NCBI GenBank assembly: GCA_014529385.2
Contig: CM043966.1
Location: 37,603,239-37,667,238, forward strand
Direction of reading: 5' to 3'
DNA length: 64,000 nt
Source: Adiantum capillus-veneris
Lineage: Eukaryota; Streptophyta; Polypodiopsida; Polypodiales; Pteridaceae
Position numbers and translations under genes: made by a program. The notes under the pieces are model-generated. The model was given only the letters and a program-made list of their open reading frames with translations. It was not told where the DNA came from and made no database searches. How positions within the stretch are numbered: position 1 is the stretch's first letter; each line of letters starts with the position of its first letter. Below, in pieces: positions 10,470-22,400 of this stretch.

Positions 10470-12851
10470 TTAATCAGTGCTATTAGGTACGTCTTTTGCA
10501 TCCTCTACATCCGGCAAGGATTTAATGTTTTCTATCTTGTCGGGTATCCTTTGTTCGGTTTTGTGAGGTGTTTCATGGTTTGGTGGTTTGATTACTCTAT
10601 CTCCCGCTTCCATAGGTGGAGGCTCCAGTAAAGCTTGTGCAGTTTCAATCAGCTGTTTGCACATCTCTAGTCTCTGTTTTTCTATCTCTGGATATGGATA
10701 TGTCATCCACCTTTGCTCTAGGGTCTGTCTGTTCTTCAATCTTGCTTCATATGCTTGCAAGATTGCATCTAAGGGTTCATTGATCTTATCTACCAATACT
10801 GACCCTCCTGAGCTTGCACTCTTTGGTCCTTCCATTGATTTTAGAGAGTCGGACTCTCTTTGCTGTTTAAGTTGTTCTCGAGCTATCGTTAGCTCAGCTT
10901 CTATATCTTTTTGTTTTCGCTCACGTCTAGCTTTCATTTTCTCTCTTCGTTCTTTCCAAGGATTATCACGACTGACACTAGACTTGTCAGTCTTGATTTC
11001 TTCTTGATTTTCATCGTTACTCTTGGACTGATTGTCATTTTTCCTTGCTTGGGCTCTCGTCAAGACCTTAACAGGAATCGGAGTTTCGTTTTCTGACCCT
11101 CCACTGGACGGTAGCGCTCCCAGCATATTCAAGGTAGTTTTTGCACCTTTGCTCGGGTTTTTAGGGAAATCAGGGATCAAGTGAGTAATTCCACACTCCG
11201 TGCAATATGCGTTGACCCTAATTATTTCGTCATGAGGGCAATCCCTCAGCCAACGGTCTCCTCCACACTTGTAGCATGGTCCTTTAGGCTGTTGAGGTGC
11301 TCCTGGAGCTCCTCTTTGTTGGTGCGCAATTCTTTGCCCGCTCATGCCTCCGTTGGCTATGAACAACAGTGTTCTTTCATCCAGGCTATATTGTCCTTCT
11401 CCCGCTACCTGTGCAGCAGTTGGTGGTCCTGTATTTCCTATCATGCTCCATGGTTCTGGTGTAGAGGGTTCGTCCTGTGGATAATAGACAGAGTTTGCCG
11501 CATATCCATTGGGCTCGTCGTTGTATGCATGCATAGGTACCAAAGCCTTCTCGTCCAACTCAGTTACTGTGGGTGTGTATCTTATGCCGACTGGTCGTAA
11601 TCCTGGTAGGGGTGGTTGTTGTCCCAACACTGGTTGTGGTCTTTCTGCACCTACAGGTCCTGGTAGGTTACCAGTCTGATATCTAGGCATCGGTTGGACT
11701 TGAGGAGATGTCGCCTGAGCTTGTGGAGCATATGGTCGTTCTCTCACATATCCCTTGTTATAATAACACTCCTCCGTTCCATGGTTTGTCCATTTTTGTT
11801 CAATCGCACACCATTTTGGTTGTTTAGCTTGTGGTTTGGAATACAAGTTAATCTTTTTAAGCACTTCCTCTACAAGCTGCTCTTGGCTTACCGCTACTTC
11901 CCCCTTCAGTGTTGTCTTAGCAGACTTGCTCCCGCTTTGTTGTGAGGAAGAATCATCGTCGAGATCCTTGAACTCACCCTCTTTGTAGACCGCACAATTT
12001 TCCACAAGGTATAGCGCTTCCTTGGTCAAATCATTCAACGTAGTGCTCCTTTTCATATGTAAGTCCTTTTGAAGATCTGCATTCCTTAGTCCTTGTATAC
12101 ATATAAGCATAAGTCTGGACTGAGTTGGCAGTTCTTCCACAGGACAGAACTTAACATATCTTTTTAATCGAAGGGCGGCCTTTCGCACGAACTCTCCATC
12201 TTTCTGTTTGAATTTATGGATTTGCGAGACGGTATTATGAGCTATCCCCCTTTGTGAGAATTCCTCGATAAACTCATCAAACACTTCCTCCATAGACTCA
12301 AAGTCTCTTCGCTCCACCGAGTCAAACCATGTAGCCGCATCATCCTCTAAGGTTAAACCGAATCCTGCAAATTGGGTAGGAAAATCTAGCACCTCTTCAT
12401 CTCTAATTACACGCACAAAGGCTGCTACATGATCTCTTGGATCCTTGCTTCCCGTATATTTCTTGTTTACCCATTTTTGCACTTGAGAAGGTCTAATTCT
12501 ACGATGGTCTCCAAATCTCATCATGGGATCTCCCCGTCCTAGTCGATATACCTCCTCTGGTCTTCTGTAGTGGCCAGGTTCTTCTCCCAATGGTCCTCCT
12601 AATCCATAATTTCTAACAGCTCTCGGGAGAGATGGTTCATCTCTCTGAACTCGTTCTCGGGGTGTTCTTCCAAGCTCAGTTGACCCCTGAGTCTTTGGCT
12701 TACTCTCTCCTTGATATTGTGCATAGAGTGGTGGTTCTTGTAAATCCCTTAACCCTCGTGCGGTTTGATAACCCTCTGGGGTTCGGTCTTGTTCTAATGT
12801 TGCACTCTGTCGAAGCCATGCCTGCAGTGATGGCTGAGTAGCTGGTTGGTC
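10470..12851 (-). pseudogene. gag: Gag core of element B
   Basis: Open from just after a TAG at 12852-12854 down to the stop at 10470-10472, so the coding stretch is longer than 706 codons and has no ATG of its own. It contains the plant retrotransposon Gag domain (ATWFDSV, EFSQRGIAHNT, GLRNADLQKDLHMK) followed by a Pro/Gln-rich linker and two zinc knuckles. Both knuckles are damaged: CYKCGGDRWLRDC has Arg for the zinc His, and CTECGITHLIPDF has Phe for the last Cys. The charged C-terminal part matches that of A. Once part of a single gag-pro-pol frame. Confidence 0.8.
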
Positions 12852-13527
12852 CTAGTAGTTGGTCGTCGGTGGTCGGGTAGCATGTGAGGTAGCATCATAC
12901 TCTTCTAAAAAGGGATTAGTCGACTTGCTAGGGGAGTAGGTGGCTCTTGGTACCTCGTCGGGGCCATAGGTCGATGCTCCCGGAATTGTTGCCTTTTCAA
13001 CCTCTTCTGGGAGAATACGTTTGTATTCTCGCCCGTATCTGTCAACAAAAACAATATCCTTCCCCACAGCAGTTTCATAAGAAAATAAGTAAAGAACCTT
13101 GTCTTTGCTTAATTCATTCAGGTAGGGTTCCTTGCATTGAAAGTAAGAGACTATTCCTTCGCTCTCATGCTTGTAAATGCCTGCAGTGATGGCTGAGTAG
13201 CTGGTTGGTCCTAGTAGTTGGTCGTCGGTGGTCGGGTAGCATGTGAGGTAGCATCATACTCTTCTAAAAAGGGATTAGTCGACTTGCTAGGGGAGTAGGT
13301 GGCTCTTGGTACCTCGTCGGGGCCATAGGTCGATGCTCCCGGAATTGTTGCCTTTTCAACCTCTTCTGGGAGAATACGTTTGTATTCTCGCCCGTATCTG
13401 TCAACAAAAACAATATCCTTCCCCACAGCATTTTCATAAGAAAATAAGTAAAGAACCTTGTCTTTGCTTAATTCATTCAGGTAGGGTTCCTTGCATTGAA
13501 AGTAAGAGACTATTCCTTCGCTCTCAT
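12830..13527. repeat. 349-bp tandem duplication in gag of B
   Basis: Units 12830-13178 and 13179-13527 are the same except for one base that I can see (near 13068 versus 13427). The near-identity shows a recent event, younger than most of the decay in B. It shifts the reading frame by one and duplicates the end of the N-terminal Gag segment. Confidence 0.9.
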
Positions 13528-14131
13528 GCTTGTAAATCCCTACATTCTCATTATAGGTTGGGACTCTGGTTGTTTTCTTATTATACATAAAAAGCGCTCC
13601 AGGTCGATCAATGTTAGGAGGCGGTTCTTGGGTTTCTGAAACCATTTTCCCTTTGGCCACGTTATCCCCATATCTGTTGTAATCCTCAGGGTTACTTACT
13701 ATCAGATAGTGGTTTCCCTTTTCGTCTCTGAATCTGTCTCCATCATCGTAGACTCGAATTATCTCTAGTCTCTGAGCCGGTCTTTCTTCAATACAGATAC
13801 ACTTGCGTCCCCGATAGTCAGAATAGACTAGGGCTCCCCTCGAGTTAGTTCCTTCCAAGAAGATTATAGTGAACTTGGTTTCGTTTAAAGGATGTAGGGA
13901 GGTGCTCCCCCTTGGCATTGGTCCTTCACCGTTGAAACCTACTGGTTGTTGACTCCCCATCATGAAGAAGGACTTTTCTGACGAAGTGTCAGTATCACTT
14001 CCCTCTTCAATGATTGGTGCCAATGGGTCTAGTATCGTCTGAGTTACACTCTCTTCTTTGGACGTGGTGCTAACTTGACTTTTGACACTTTTAGCTCCCG
14101 ACTTAACAAAGGCTCCAGACCTCAAATACAT
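13211..14131 (-). pseudogene. N-terminal Gag extension of element B
   Basis: 306 codons from an ATG at 14131, beginning MYLRSG. The same start motif (MHLRSG) opens the Gag region of H at 38559, so this is a family trait. No known domain recognised; the body is mixed charged with patches such as RYGREYKRILPEEVEKA. Its last third is repeated downstream by a 349-bp tandem duplication whose length is 1 modulo 3, so the reading frame no longer joins the Gag core. It ends at a TAG that in the second copy also precedes the core frame. Confidence 0.7.
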
Positions 14132-15794
14132 AAGAATGAAAGTTTTGTTGCAAACTTAAAGCTTACCTGCACTCCTTCTTCCTGTATAGCTTTGTGATGA
14201 CCTCCTTCTGGGATCTACACAAGGATGGTTAGTTTGTTCACAAGTGGATTCCCTGAATTACCAAAAAATCTTTCAAGTATATACAGCAACCACTTAGTCA
14301 GTCTTCTGGTGGTCCAATTTCAATGATGAAATGATGGCTGGGATCTATATAGAGAGTATGTTCTAGCAGTATAGTCACAAAATGCAAAAAATGTTTGACT
14401 CACTACTTCCTTAGTCTATCACGATAGACTGACAGTTTGCTCAGCACAAGTCAGTTCAAAATTGTGACTTTACCCTTTGGTTCCAGTTACCCTCTATAGC
14501 CTATCCCTCAAGTTTTGTGAAGTTTGGACACTTTGGTTGGGTTTTGGTCCCCTTTTAGTATTTCAGTCAAAGCTTGATTCTCTATCTGACCCTCAGATTG
14601 ACCTTTAGTGATCTAAATGCCTTGAATTTTGGTGTGTCTGCTATTTAGGCCCTGATAAAGCTCTCCCTAGGGAAAATTTGAAAGAAAAGTTCCCCAGCAG
14701 AAAGTTCCTTGGTCTATCGCGATAGACTGAGCTCTTTCTTCATTTTCAGCTTTTTTTCCAAAGTTTTCCCCACAGTTAGTTTAGTCTCCCCTTGTGTAGT
14801 GCATTGACCAATTTTGGCACTGTTTGGACATCTGGTCAAAGACTTCTTGCCCTTGTCTCTGAATCCAGACTCCAAACACCAGTTTTGAAGTTTTGGGGTC
14901 AAAATTGGTGTTCAAATTCACTCAATTTTTGTGAGTACCCTTGTATTGATGTGTTAAGCTTGTGGTGTAAGGGTTTTTTGCTTGTTGTTAGACAAACACC
15001 ACCTTCACCAGTCTATCGCGATAGACCAGGCAGTGAGCAATAGGAACTCAATTTTTTGTCTGTTTTTGCATAGTCTTGTTCCATGTGCCCATACAAGTCT
15101 ATCCCCCAAGTTTTGTGAAGTTTGGACTTATTTTGACCTCAAACTCAAGCACTTCAAAAATTTCACTTTTCTCTGACAATTCACAACTCCATTGCACTTG
15201 AAGTGATGCAAATTTGATGACACTGCATCTTAAACTTGTGCACATCAGTCATACCTCATGACACAGTCAATTTACCCTTGACTAATGGTTATATCTCATC
15301 TTGGCCTCTTTTAGGTTCACTTAGTGTTTCCTTATGACAATCACCTGTTTCTTTTTTTTTTCCTTTTTTTTTCTTTTGTTGGTTTTGGTCACATTTTTTA
15401 TGTTTTCTCGAGTGTTGAATCATAAATTTCAATGTCGACTCTTTTCACCCCTTTCAAGGGTATATGAGGTGGGTTTTGCTTTCAAGGCAAGCAAACAGCC
15501 TTATTGTTTCTTCTTTTTGTTTGTTTTTTGTGGTTTTACAGCATTTTTCTACTTTATTTCTTCACAAGTATAACAAGCACTCAAAACCAAAAACCATAAC
15601 TCCTCATTATCCTATTTAACTAAATCTAACTAGTCGCAGACCCTCGGCAAGACACAGGCTTCCTGGCTATCCACTAGACCTCACGATACTCTATCCTAGA
15701 TCTTGTTCTAAAAGTTTTAAGCTCTCTCTAGTCAAAACTAAAGTAAGCTAACCATCACACAAGTGACGTAGATCTCCCTACTTAAGGTCTTGTG
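14132..15794 (-). repeat. Leader of B with ~299-bp periodic palindromes
   Basis: Non-coding, T-rich leader between primer site and gag. An 18-bp palindrome of the form AGTCTATC-NN-GATAGACT occurs at 14413-14430, 14711-14728 and 15010-15027, spaced 298 and 299 bp. Flanks repeat too: the phrase caagttttgtgaagtttgga is found near 14508 and again near 15106, two periods away. This is a degenerate tandem repeat with a conserved palindromic core. A weaker related site lies in the LTR near 16150. Confidence 0.8.
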
Positions 15795-15812
15795 TCCCCG
15801 ACAGCGGCGCCA
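15795..15812 (-). other. Primer binding site of B, tRNA-Asp type
   Basis: Minus strand TGGCGCCGCTGTCGGGGA, matching the tRNA-Asp 3' end with two transitions. It lies 1 nt from the LTR edge at 15814. Confidence 0.85.
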
Positions 15813-16437
15813 ATGTTTTAGGGCTTAATTACTCCCCTGTTCATACTCACGAGCACGACACAGACAACATACTTATCATCCGATGACACGACTAACCCGT
15901 AGGTGCACGTAGGAAATCTCGTTAGCTTGTCAGGCTGAGACCAATCTACACATACGCACTTTTATGATGCATCAATCACTAACCCTGGTAGAATGCAACC
16001 CACCCTACCCCTCAACTCTCACAACACAGTTTACACGTCCAATGAACTCAGAATCTCATCAAACTTACTAAGCACCATCCTCTCACTAGGACATACTTAC
16101 CTATAAGTCTAATCTCACCAGATTTGAACCCTAGCTATCTCGAATGCTGTCGCGATAGATCAACGGGTCATAATCCAAAAGTGGGCGAAACTTAAGTTTA
16201 TCAGTATCTATGTGTAGCTAATCTCTTTCTCATTCCATGAATCACTTGATTATTGAAAACAGACACCGTTTGTGCTACTTACAAGCAAAACAAGCTCGAG
16301 GAAGAATCGATTGCAATCAACTCGAAACGGCGAATGCGTGGCGTGGGCGCGTAGCTCTTGGAGAGACTATCGCGGTGGTGTGGTCGCGTCGTGAATCCGG
16401 TAAGGGAGAAGCGCGTAGCGAAGAGGATAAGACACAC

Positions 16438-16551
<114 letters not shown>

Positions 16552-16609
16552 AGACTCGTACGACACAGGATTAATTCAAATGTTATTCAAAAAATGGTTC
16601 TAAGGTGAC

Positions 16610-16616
16610 TTTTATA
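16610..16616 (-). promoter_or_regulatory. Candidate TATA box of element B
   Basis: Minus strand TATAAAA in the same relative position as in A, just before the GA tract in the element direction. Confidence 0.45.
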
Positions 16617-16828
16617 CTTTAGTCACCTTAGCTCAAAAAATGTACATGGGGTTCTCTTGCTCATGATTACAAAAGTGGGAATAAATCTGAGTCCTGACTA
16701 ACTGACTAATATTTACATAATCCAGACGAATGGATCAAACTGATAAGACGTCTTTGACATAAAAAATGGAATTTGATATGCTTTACAAATGGGCTCATTA
16801 CAACAGTTGGACCAATGGGGCTCCAACA

Positions 16829-17463
16829 TCGCCTCTCAATGCCTTGTCTTCGTGTCAGAGAATGGACTCAGGCTGCAACACCTCTTCTTGGTCCTCGATC
16901 TCCAATGGGTCTTCAATGGTTGCTTCTTGAGGTGGCTCTCCTTTGTAAGGCTTTAATAGGCTAACGTGGAAAGCATTGTGTATGAGCCAATGGTTGGGAA
17001 ACTTGAGTTGATAGGCCATCTCATTGATCGGCCTAAAGAATCTGACAGGGACCATAGTACCTTTTTGCTAACTTAACATAGTACTTTTGGTGCCCCGTAG
17101 GATTCTTGCCCGTCATGTGCCTTAATCAAGCCTTGGGAAACTTAAGCAACACCCAATAATTCTGTTTCAAGGCTAGGGATCTTCTGTGCTTATTAGCAGT
17201 ACCCTTTTGCCTTTGCTGAGAGAGGTATATAGCATCCAGAATCTTTTGGAAAGATTCTTGCAAGTCTCGGCTATATTCATCTACAGAGATATCTTTCCAT
17301 GCACCTTGAGTAGCAGGGGACTTTTTGATCTTCCCTCCATCACCTTAAAAGGTGATTTTCTCATGGAAGTATGTACGGTGTTATTGTAAGCATACTCCAC
17401 TAAAGGTAAGTACTTCTCCCATTGGGGGTTTTGATCTACTTCTGTGACATAAGCGTAGATCAA
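16829..17463 (-). pseudogene. Integrase end and chromodomain start of C
   Basis: Pieces in different frames: 17463-17281 carries the integrase core end (LPLVEYAYNNTVHTSM), and 17055-16855 the C-terminal module ending LIHNAFHVSLLKPYKG, which typically precedes a chromodomain. The chromodomain begins with a block rich in Glu and Pro (LQPESIL), is broken by a TGA where Arg is usual, and is cut by the LTR of B at 16828. The chromodomain is the targeting module of chromoviruses. Region 17056-17280 is continuous integrase sequence in poor frame. Confidence 0.8.
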
Positions 17464-17731
17464 GAATTATTAGATTAGCTATTTCACTTTGGCCATCCGT
17501 TTGGGGGTGATAGGCCGAAGAGAAGTTTAGCCTTGTACCTAAATTATCAAAGAGACCCTTCCAGAAATTACTGGTTATTCAAGGATCTCTATGCAACACT
17601 ATAAACATTGGCAAGCCACGGTACTTGCAAATTTGTGATATAAAGAGGGTTGCCATTTGATGGGCCTTGACAATCTTTTTGACAAGTATGAAATGTGCTT
17701 GTTTGCTAAACGTGTCCACTATCGTCCATAT

Positions 17732-18720
17732 TCATGTATTCCCATGGATAGACTTGGGCAATCCAAAGATAAAGTCCATGGATATGCTCTCCCATGGTGA
17801 ATTAGGGATTGGCAAAGTTTGAAGAAATCTAGGTTTCTTCCCTCTATCAAACTTCGTCTTTTTGGCATACCACACATTTGAAGCATACTCTTGTATGTTT
17901 TTTTTCATGGCAGGCCAATAGAAGTATGTTTGTATCCCTTTTAGGATAGACTGAATCCATCTATGCCCCACATAAGGAGGAGCATGAGATTTATATATTA
18001 CTTTCTCACGTAGTGAGTTAGTACCACATAGCATGTTGCCATACAAAGGATAACCATCTTGTATGGTAAATGGTTCTTCCTTCTTCTCTAGTGCAAGGAC
18101 TGAAATAACATCTTTAAAATCATGACCGATAGCATACTCATCTATCATAGAAGATAGATCATTGTGAGTTGCTATGGATACCGCATTCACTCTTGGTCGT
18201 CTTGAGAGTGCATTGGCTACTTGATTATACTTGCCAGAAATGTGAGCAATATGAAAATGGAATTGCGAAAGGAAATTTGCCCACCTCATTTGTTTATCAG
18301 AGAGCTTGGTCTGCGTCATGAAGTACTCAAGGATTTGGTGATCCGTTTGAAGAATGAAAGGAATCCCCAATAAATAGTGCTTCCACAAATCTAGAGCATG
18401 TAGAACTGCTAAGATTTCCTTCTCATATATACCTAGAGCTTGCTCAACAGGGTCGAGCCTTCAACTATCATAGGCTATGGCATGCCCTTCTTGGAGCAAA
18501 ACAGCTCCAAGACAAATCACCACAGGCATCGCATTGGACCTCAAATGGCTTTCAGAGATCCAATAGTGTAAGCACAAGTTGACAGATAAGCTTCTCTTTA
18601 AGCTTTTCAAAATCATTATTCTCCTTGGTGGACCATATGTACCTAATTTTTTTCTTTGTTAGATCATGTAATGGTCCGGCGGTTTGTGAGAATTTTTCCA
18701 TGAAGCATTTATAGTATGCA
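17732..18720 (-). pseudogene. RT end, RNase H and integrase N-terminus of C
   Basis: From right to left: RT C-terminus with SQTAGPLHDLTKK, RNase H remnants (FILQTDHQILEYFM, QVANALSRRPRVN), and integrase with a decayed HHCC domain (Trp or Tyr at expected Cys positions) and the core start SPWESISMDFIFGLPKS. The frame is open for 218 codons from 18388 and broken before that. Nonfunctional. Confidence 0.8.
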
Positions 18721-18725
18721 CACAT

Positions 18726-18952
18726 TGTTACCATATACATGTGGTAGTGATGTGTGTGAACACACTAGGACCGCCGGGGCATTTTTTCCCTCTTTAGGAG
18801 GTTTTTTCCCCCGTGCATTGTATATACGCCCATCACTCTAGGGCTATCTATCTTTCCATTGCACACTAAGTAATATACTCTCTATTGTGTGCCTTGAGCT
18901 TCCTTCGTCTTCTCCAAGCTGTGTGTGTTTCTCTGCAACCCTAATTCCAACA
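18726..18952 (+). repeat. 5' LTR of D
   Basis: 227 bp, TGTTACC...TTCCAACA. Candidate TATA at 18821 (TATATAC). Matches 23806-24032 base for base on inspection. Confidence 0.95.
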
Positions 18953-18954
18953 AT

Positions 18955-18966
18955 TGGTATCAGAGC
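18955..18966 (+). other. Primer binding site of D, tRNA-iMet type
   Basis: TGGTATCAGAGC, 2 nt after the 5' LTR. Confidence 0.95.
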
Positions 18967-19086
18967 AGGTCACGTCCTCCCGAGCTTAGTCGCCAGCTGC
19001 TCCAGCACACGCCTGCTCACTTTCTCCGATTTCAGTGAGCTTTGGCAAGCGTTCGCAGGTTGACTAAGCCCGGGAGGACGTGACCT
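18967..19086. repeat. Outer inverted repeat in leader of D
   Basis: Arms 18967-18991 and 19062-19086, 25 bp with one mismatch, around a loop of about 70 nt. It starts on the base after the primer site. Confidence 0.85.
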
Positions 19087-19362
19087 GTAGAAGACTATAA
19101 GGCACCTGTTATGCAGAAAACGGCACTGACAGAAAATCTGCACAAAATGACGAAATAGCCTGTGCAGTACTGTCCGTAGTGGAAACGGAGGCCGAAATGA
19201 GCCCAAATCAAAATTCTGACGAGGTCTGCTCAGAATTTTGATTTGGGCTCATTTCGGCCTCCGTTTCCACTACGGGCAGTACTACACAGGCTATTTCGTC
19301 ATTTTGTGCAGATTTTCTGTCAGTGCCGTTTTCTGCATAACAGGTGCCTTATAGTCTTCTAC
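19087..19362. repeat. 133-bp inverted repeat in leader of D
   Basis: Arms 19087-19219 and 19230-19362 are reverse complements with two mismatches by my reading (131 of 133), around a 10-nt loop. The genomic transcript would fold into a very long hairpin between primer site and gag. The right arm joins smoothly to the gag leader and the left looks like an inverted copy of it. Confidence 0.9.
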
Positions 19363-19444
19363 GGTTTGTGCTATATAGCACAAGTTGTTCCCGCTCCATT
19401 TCTCCTATTTTCGGGTAGTTTTCACATCAGGTGCAGCATTTACC

Positions 19445-22400
19445 ATGGCTGACAACAACAACACAGATGTGTTCAAGATGTTTGCTGCTGAGGACAGGTT
19501 GGATGGGGACAACTACCCTATGTGGGCTTATATGATGCAACACGTTCTTGTGTCAAAAGGTGTCTGGAACATTGTGCAGGGCATTGATGTACGTCCTGGT
19601 TCTGAAGATGTAGGCGATATTGAGGATGTTGCAGGTCTTGCTGCAAGGATTGCAGCTGTTAGAGTTGTTTTGCCTACAGCAGAACAAGCTCGTTGGGATG
19701 TTAAGGATGCGCAGGCTCATGCATTGATTGCGTTGTCTGTGAAGCGCACCATTATTCCTCACATCCGTTCAGCAAAATCTGCAAAACAGGCTTGGGATAT
19801 TCTAGCAGGTCTTTATGCAAGCCGCAATGAGGCTAAAATTGCTTTGCTGCGTAAAGAGCTAGAGTCGAAGATTATGCATGAGGAAGATGATATGGACACT
19901 TTCCTTGCTAGTGTCAAGGATATCAATGAGCAACTCATTTCTGCAGGTGAAGTCATTTCTGACAGTTCCCTTGTGCAGACTGTTCTTGATGCCTTACCAG
20001 ATTCCTACCAGACTTTTGCTAGTACTTGGAGACTGATGACCCAAGGAAATCCTGAAGTTGTCAAGTTTGATGCATTATGCACATTGCTGTTGCAAGAGTC
20101 ACTTTCTAGAAAAAACAGGACTAGGCAGCGTGCAGTTGAACAGGCTTTTATTGCTTCTCAAAGAAAGGGTGGTAACAGTAATGCAGCCACTTCTTATGGT
20201 TCTGCTGCGAGTGGCAAAAATTCTGTTCCTAATGCTTCTGCTGGCAGCACTTCGTCTGGCAATTCTGGTGATAAGGGCAAAAAGAAGACGCGTTGCCATT
20301 ATTGTAAAGCCAATGATCACTTGATCAAGTCGTGTCCTAAGTTGAAGGCCAAAGAGGCTAAGAAGAAAGAGGGTGGTTCCACTGCAAATGCTGGTTCCAC
20401 TACAAATGCAGCCATTGTTGAGTCTTCTGTGAAAGGAGATTGTGATGCTGATGTTGATGCAGAATGGGCTTTTAGCGCAGAGTGCACTTACAATCCTACT
20501 GTCCATGATGCATGCTTGTCAGTTGCTGCAGATTCACATGTGTGGTATTTCGACAGTGGTGCTACAAAGCACATTACCTCACATCGTGAATTGTTTACCT
20601 CTCTCGAGTCTGTCCCTCATGGGAATTCAGTCACTTGTGCCAACAACACCTCTTATCCAGTTCAGGGAGTTGGAAAGATTGTGCTCACTGCTGCTAATGG
20701 CAGTTCCTTCACACTTGTTGATGCACTTTATGTACCTGGGATCAAGAAGAATCTATTGTCTGTATCCGCACTTGCTAGACTTGGACTTGTAGTCAAATTT
20801 GTGGATGACAGATGTACAGTTCATGATCTCAGTTTTGGTGATGAAATTGTTGCATCTGGGCTTTTGTGCCGTGGGCTGTATAAGCTCACTTTGTATGACA
20901 AGTGTGGACAAAATTTTGCAAATGCTGTTGCAGATTCAAGGGCTATTTCAGATGCAAAACTTTGGCATGCACGTTTTGGTCATCTGGATTTTGCCAGTTT
21001 GCTGCGTTTGCAGAAATCTGATATGGTTGCTTCTTTGCCGCCTCTTGAAGCACCTATCAAACATGTTTGTGAAGGCTGTATTCTGGGTAAAATGCAGCGT
21101 TCTAAGTTTCCAAAGGATGGTTCAGTTAGGGCCACATGCAAGTTGCAGCTTGTGCATAGTGATGTTTGTGGGCCCATGCAAACTCCGTCCTTGGGCAATT
21201 ACCTGTACTTCGTGACTTTCATTGATGATTACTCCAGGCATGCGTGGGTATTTCCGCTTAAAGCGAAGTCCGAAGTTTTTATGTGCTTCAAAGAATTTTT
21301 GGCTATGGCTAAAAATGTCTCAAAATGTACTATGGGCACCCTCCGTTCCGATCGAGGGGGGGAGTATATGTCTCATGAATTTAATGCATTTCTGGCTAGT
21401 CGTGGGATAAAACACCAATGTACAGTGCCTTATACACCTCAGCAAAATGGTGTTGCTGAGAGGAAAAACAGGTCACTAACGGAAATGGCACGATGTATGG
21501 TCAAAAGTCAAGCTTTGCCGCATTCTTTTTGGCTTGAGGCCATCATGTGTGCCACTTATGTACTTAACAGGTGTCCTACGAAAGCTTTGCAGTCTATTAC
21601 TCCATATGAAGCATGGCATGATAGAAAACCTTCTATTGAGCACATGCGTGTTTTTGGCTGTTTGGCATATGCTTTGGTGCCACAAGTGCAGCGCAGAAAA
21701 TTGGATGATAAGGCTGTCAAATGTATTTTTGTTGGTTATAGTGCTGAAAGCAAAGGTTACAGGTTGTATCATCCGCAAACAAAACGTATTCTGGTTTCAC
21801 GGGATGTAGTGTTTGTGGAAGATTCTGTTCAACCCTTGCTGTCATGTACTAGAGACAGTAATGTAAGCTCACAGGACATTTATGACACTTTGTTGCCTCT
21901 TTTCAGTGGTGGAAATACGAATGTAAGTTCCAATGAGGCAAATGTACAGCCTATGGGGGTTTCTGAAAATGTTTTTGAACAGCCTATTACTGATGCAGAT
22001 GTACATGATGTACTTGATGAGGAAAGGGCTGAAAATGAGCAGGCTAGAGGTATGCCAAAATGGCTGGTGCACACTTTGCGTGACAGTAAATTGGATGCAC
22101 CTTTATCTAGTCGTACTCGTTCAGGCTCTCGCCATGCATCTTATGCATCAGATTGTTATGCTTTGGCTGTGTCTAGTTTACATGATGTTGAGGAGCCTCT
22201 GTCTTTTGATGAAGCACAGAATTCAGAAAATTGGATTGCTGCCATGAAATCAAAATATGATGCACTTATAGAGAATGACACATGGACTTTATGTGATTTG
22301 CCTCCTGGCAAAAAGGCCATTGGTACGAAGTGGGTTTACAAGTTGAAACGCAAGCCGGATGGTGAGATCGATCGCCATAAGGCTCGACTTGTTGCAAAGG

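Noticed and set aside
14413-15027. Bacterial operator or terminator sites
   Set aside because: The palindromes lie in a plant retrotransposon leader with tandem flanks; no prokaryotic signal nearby.
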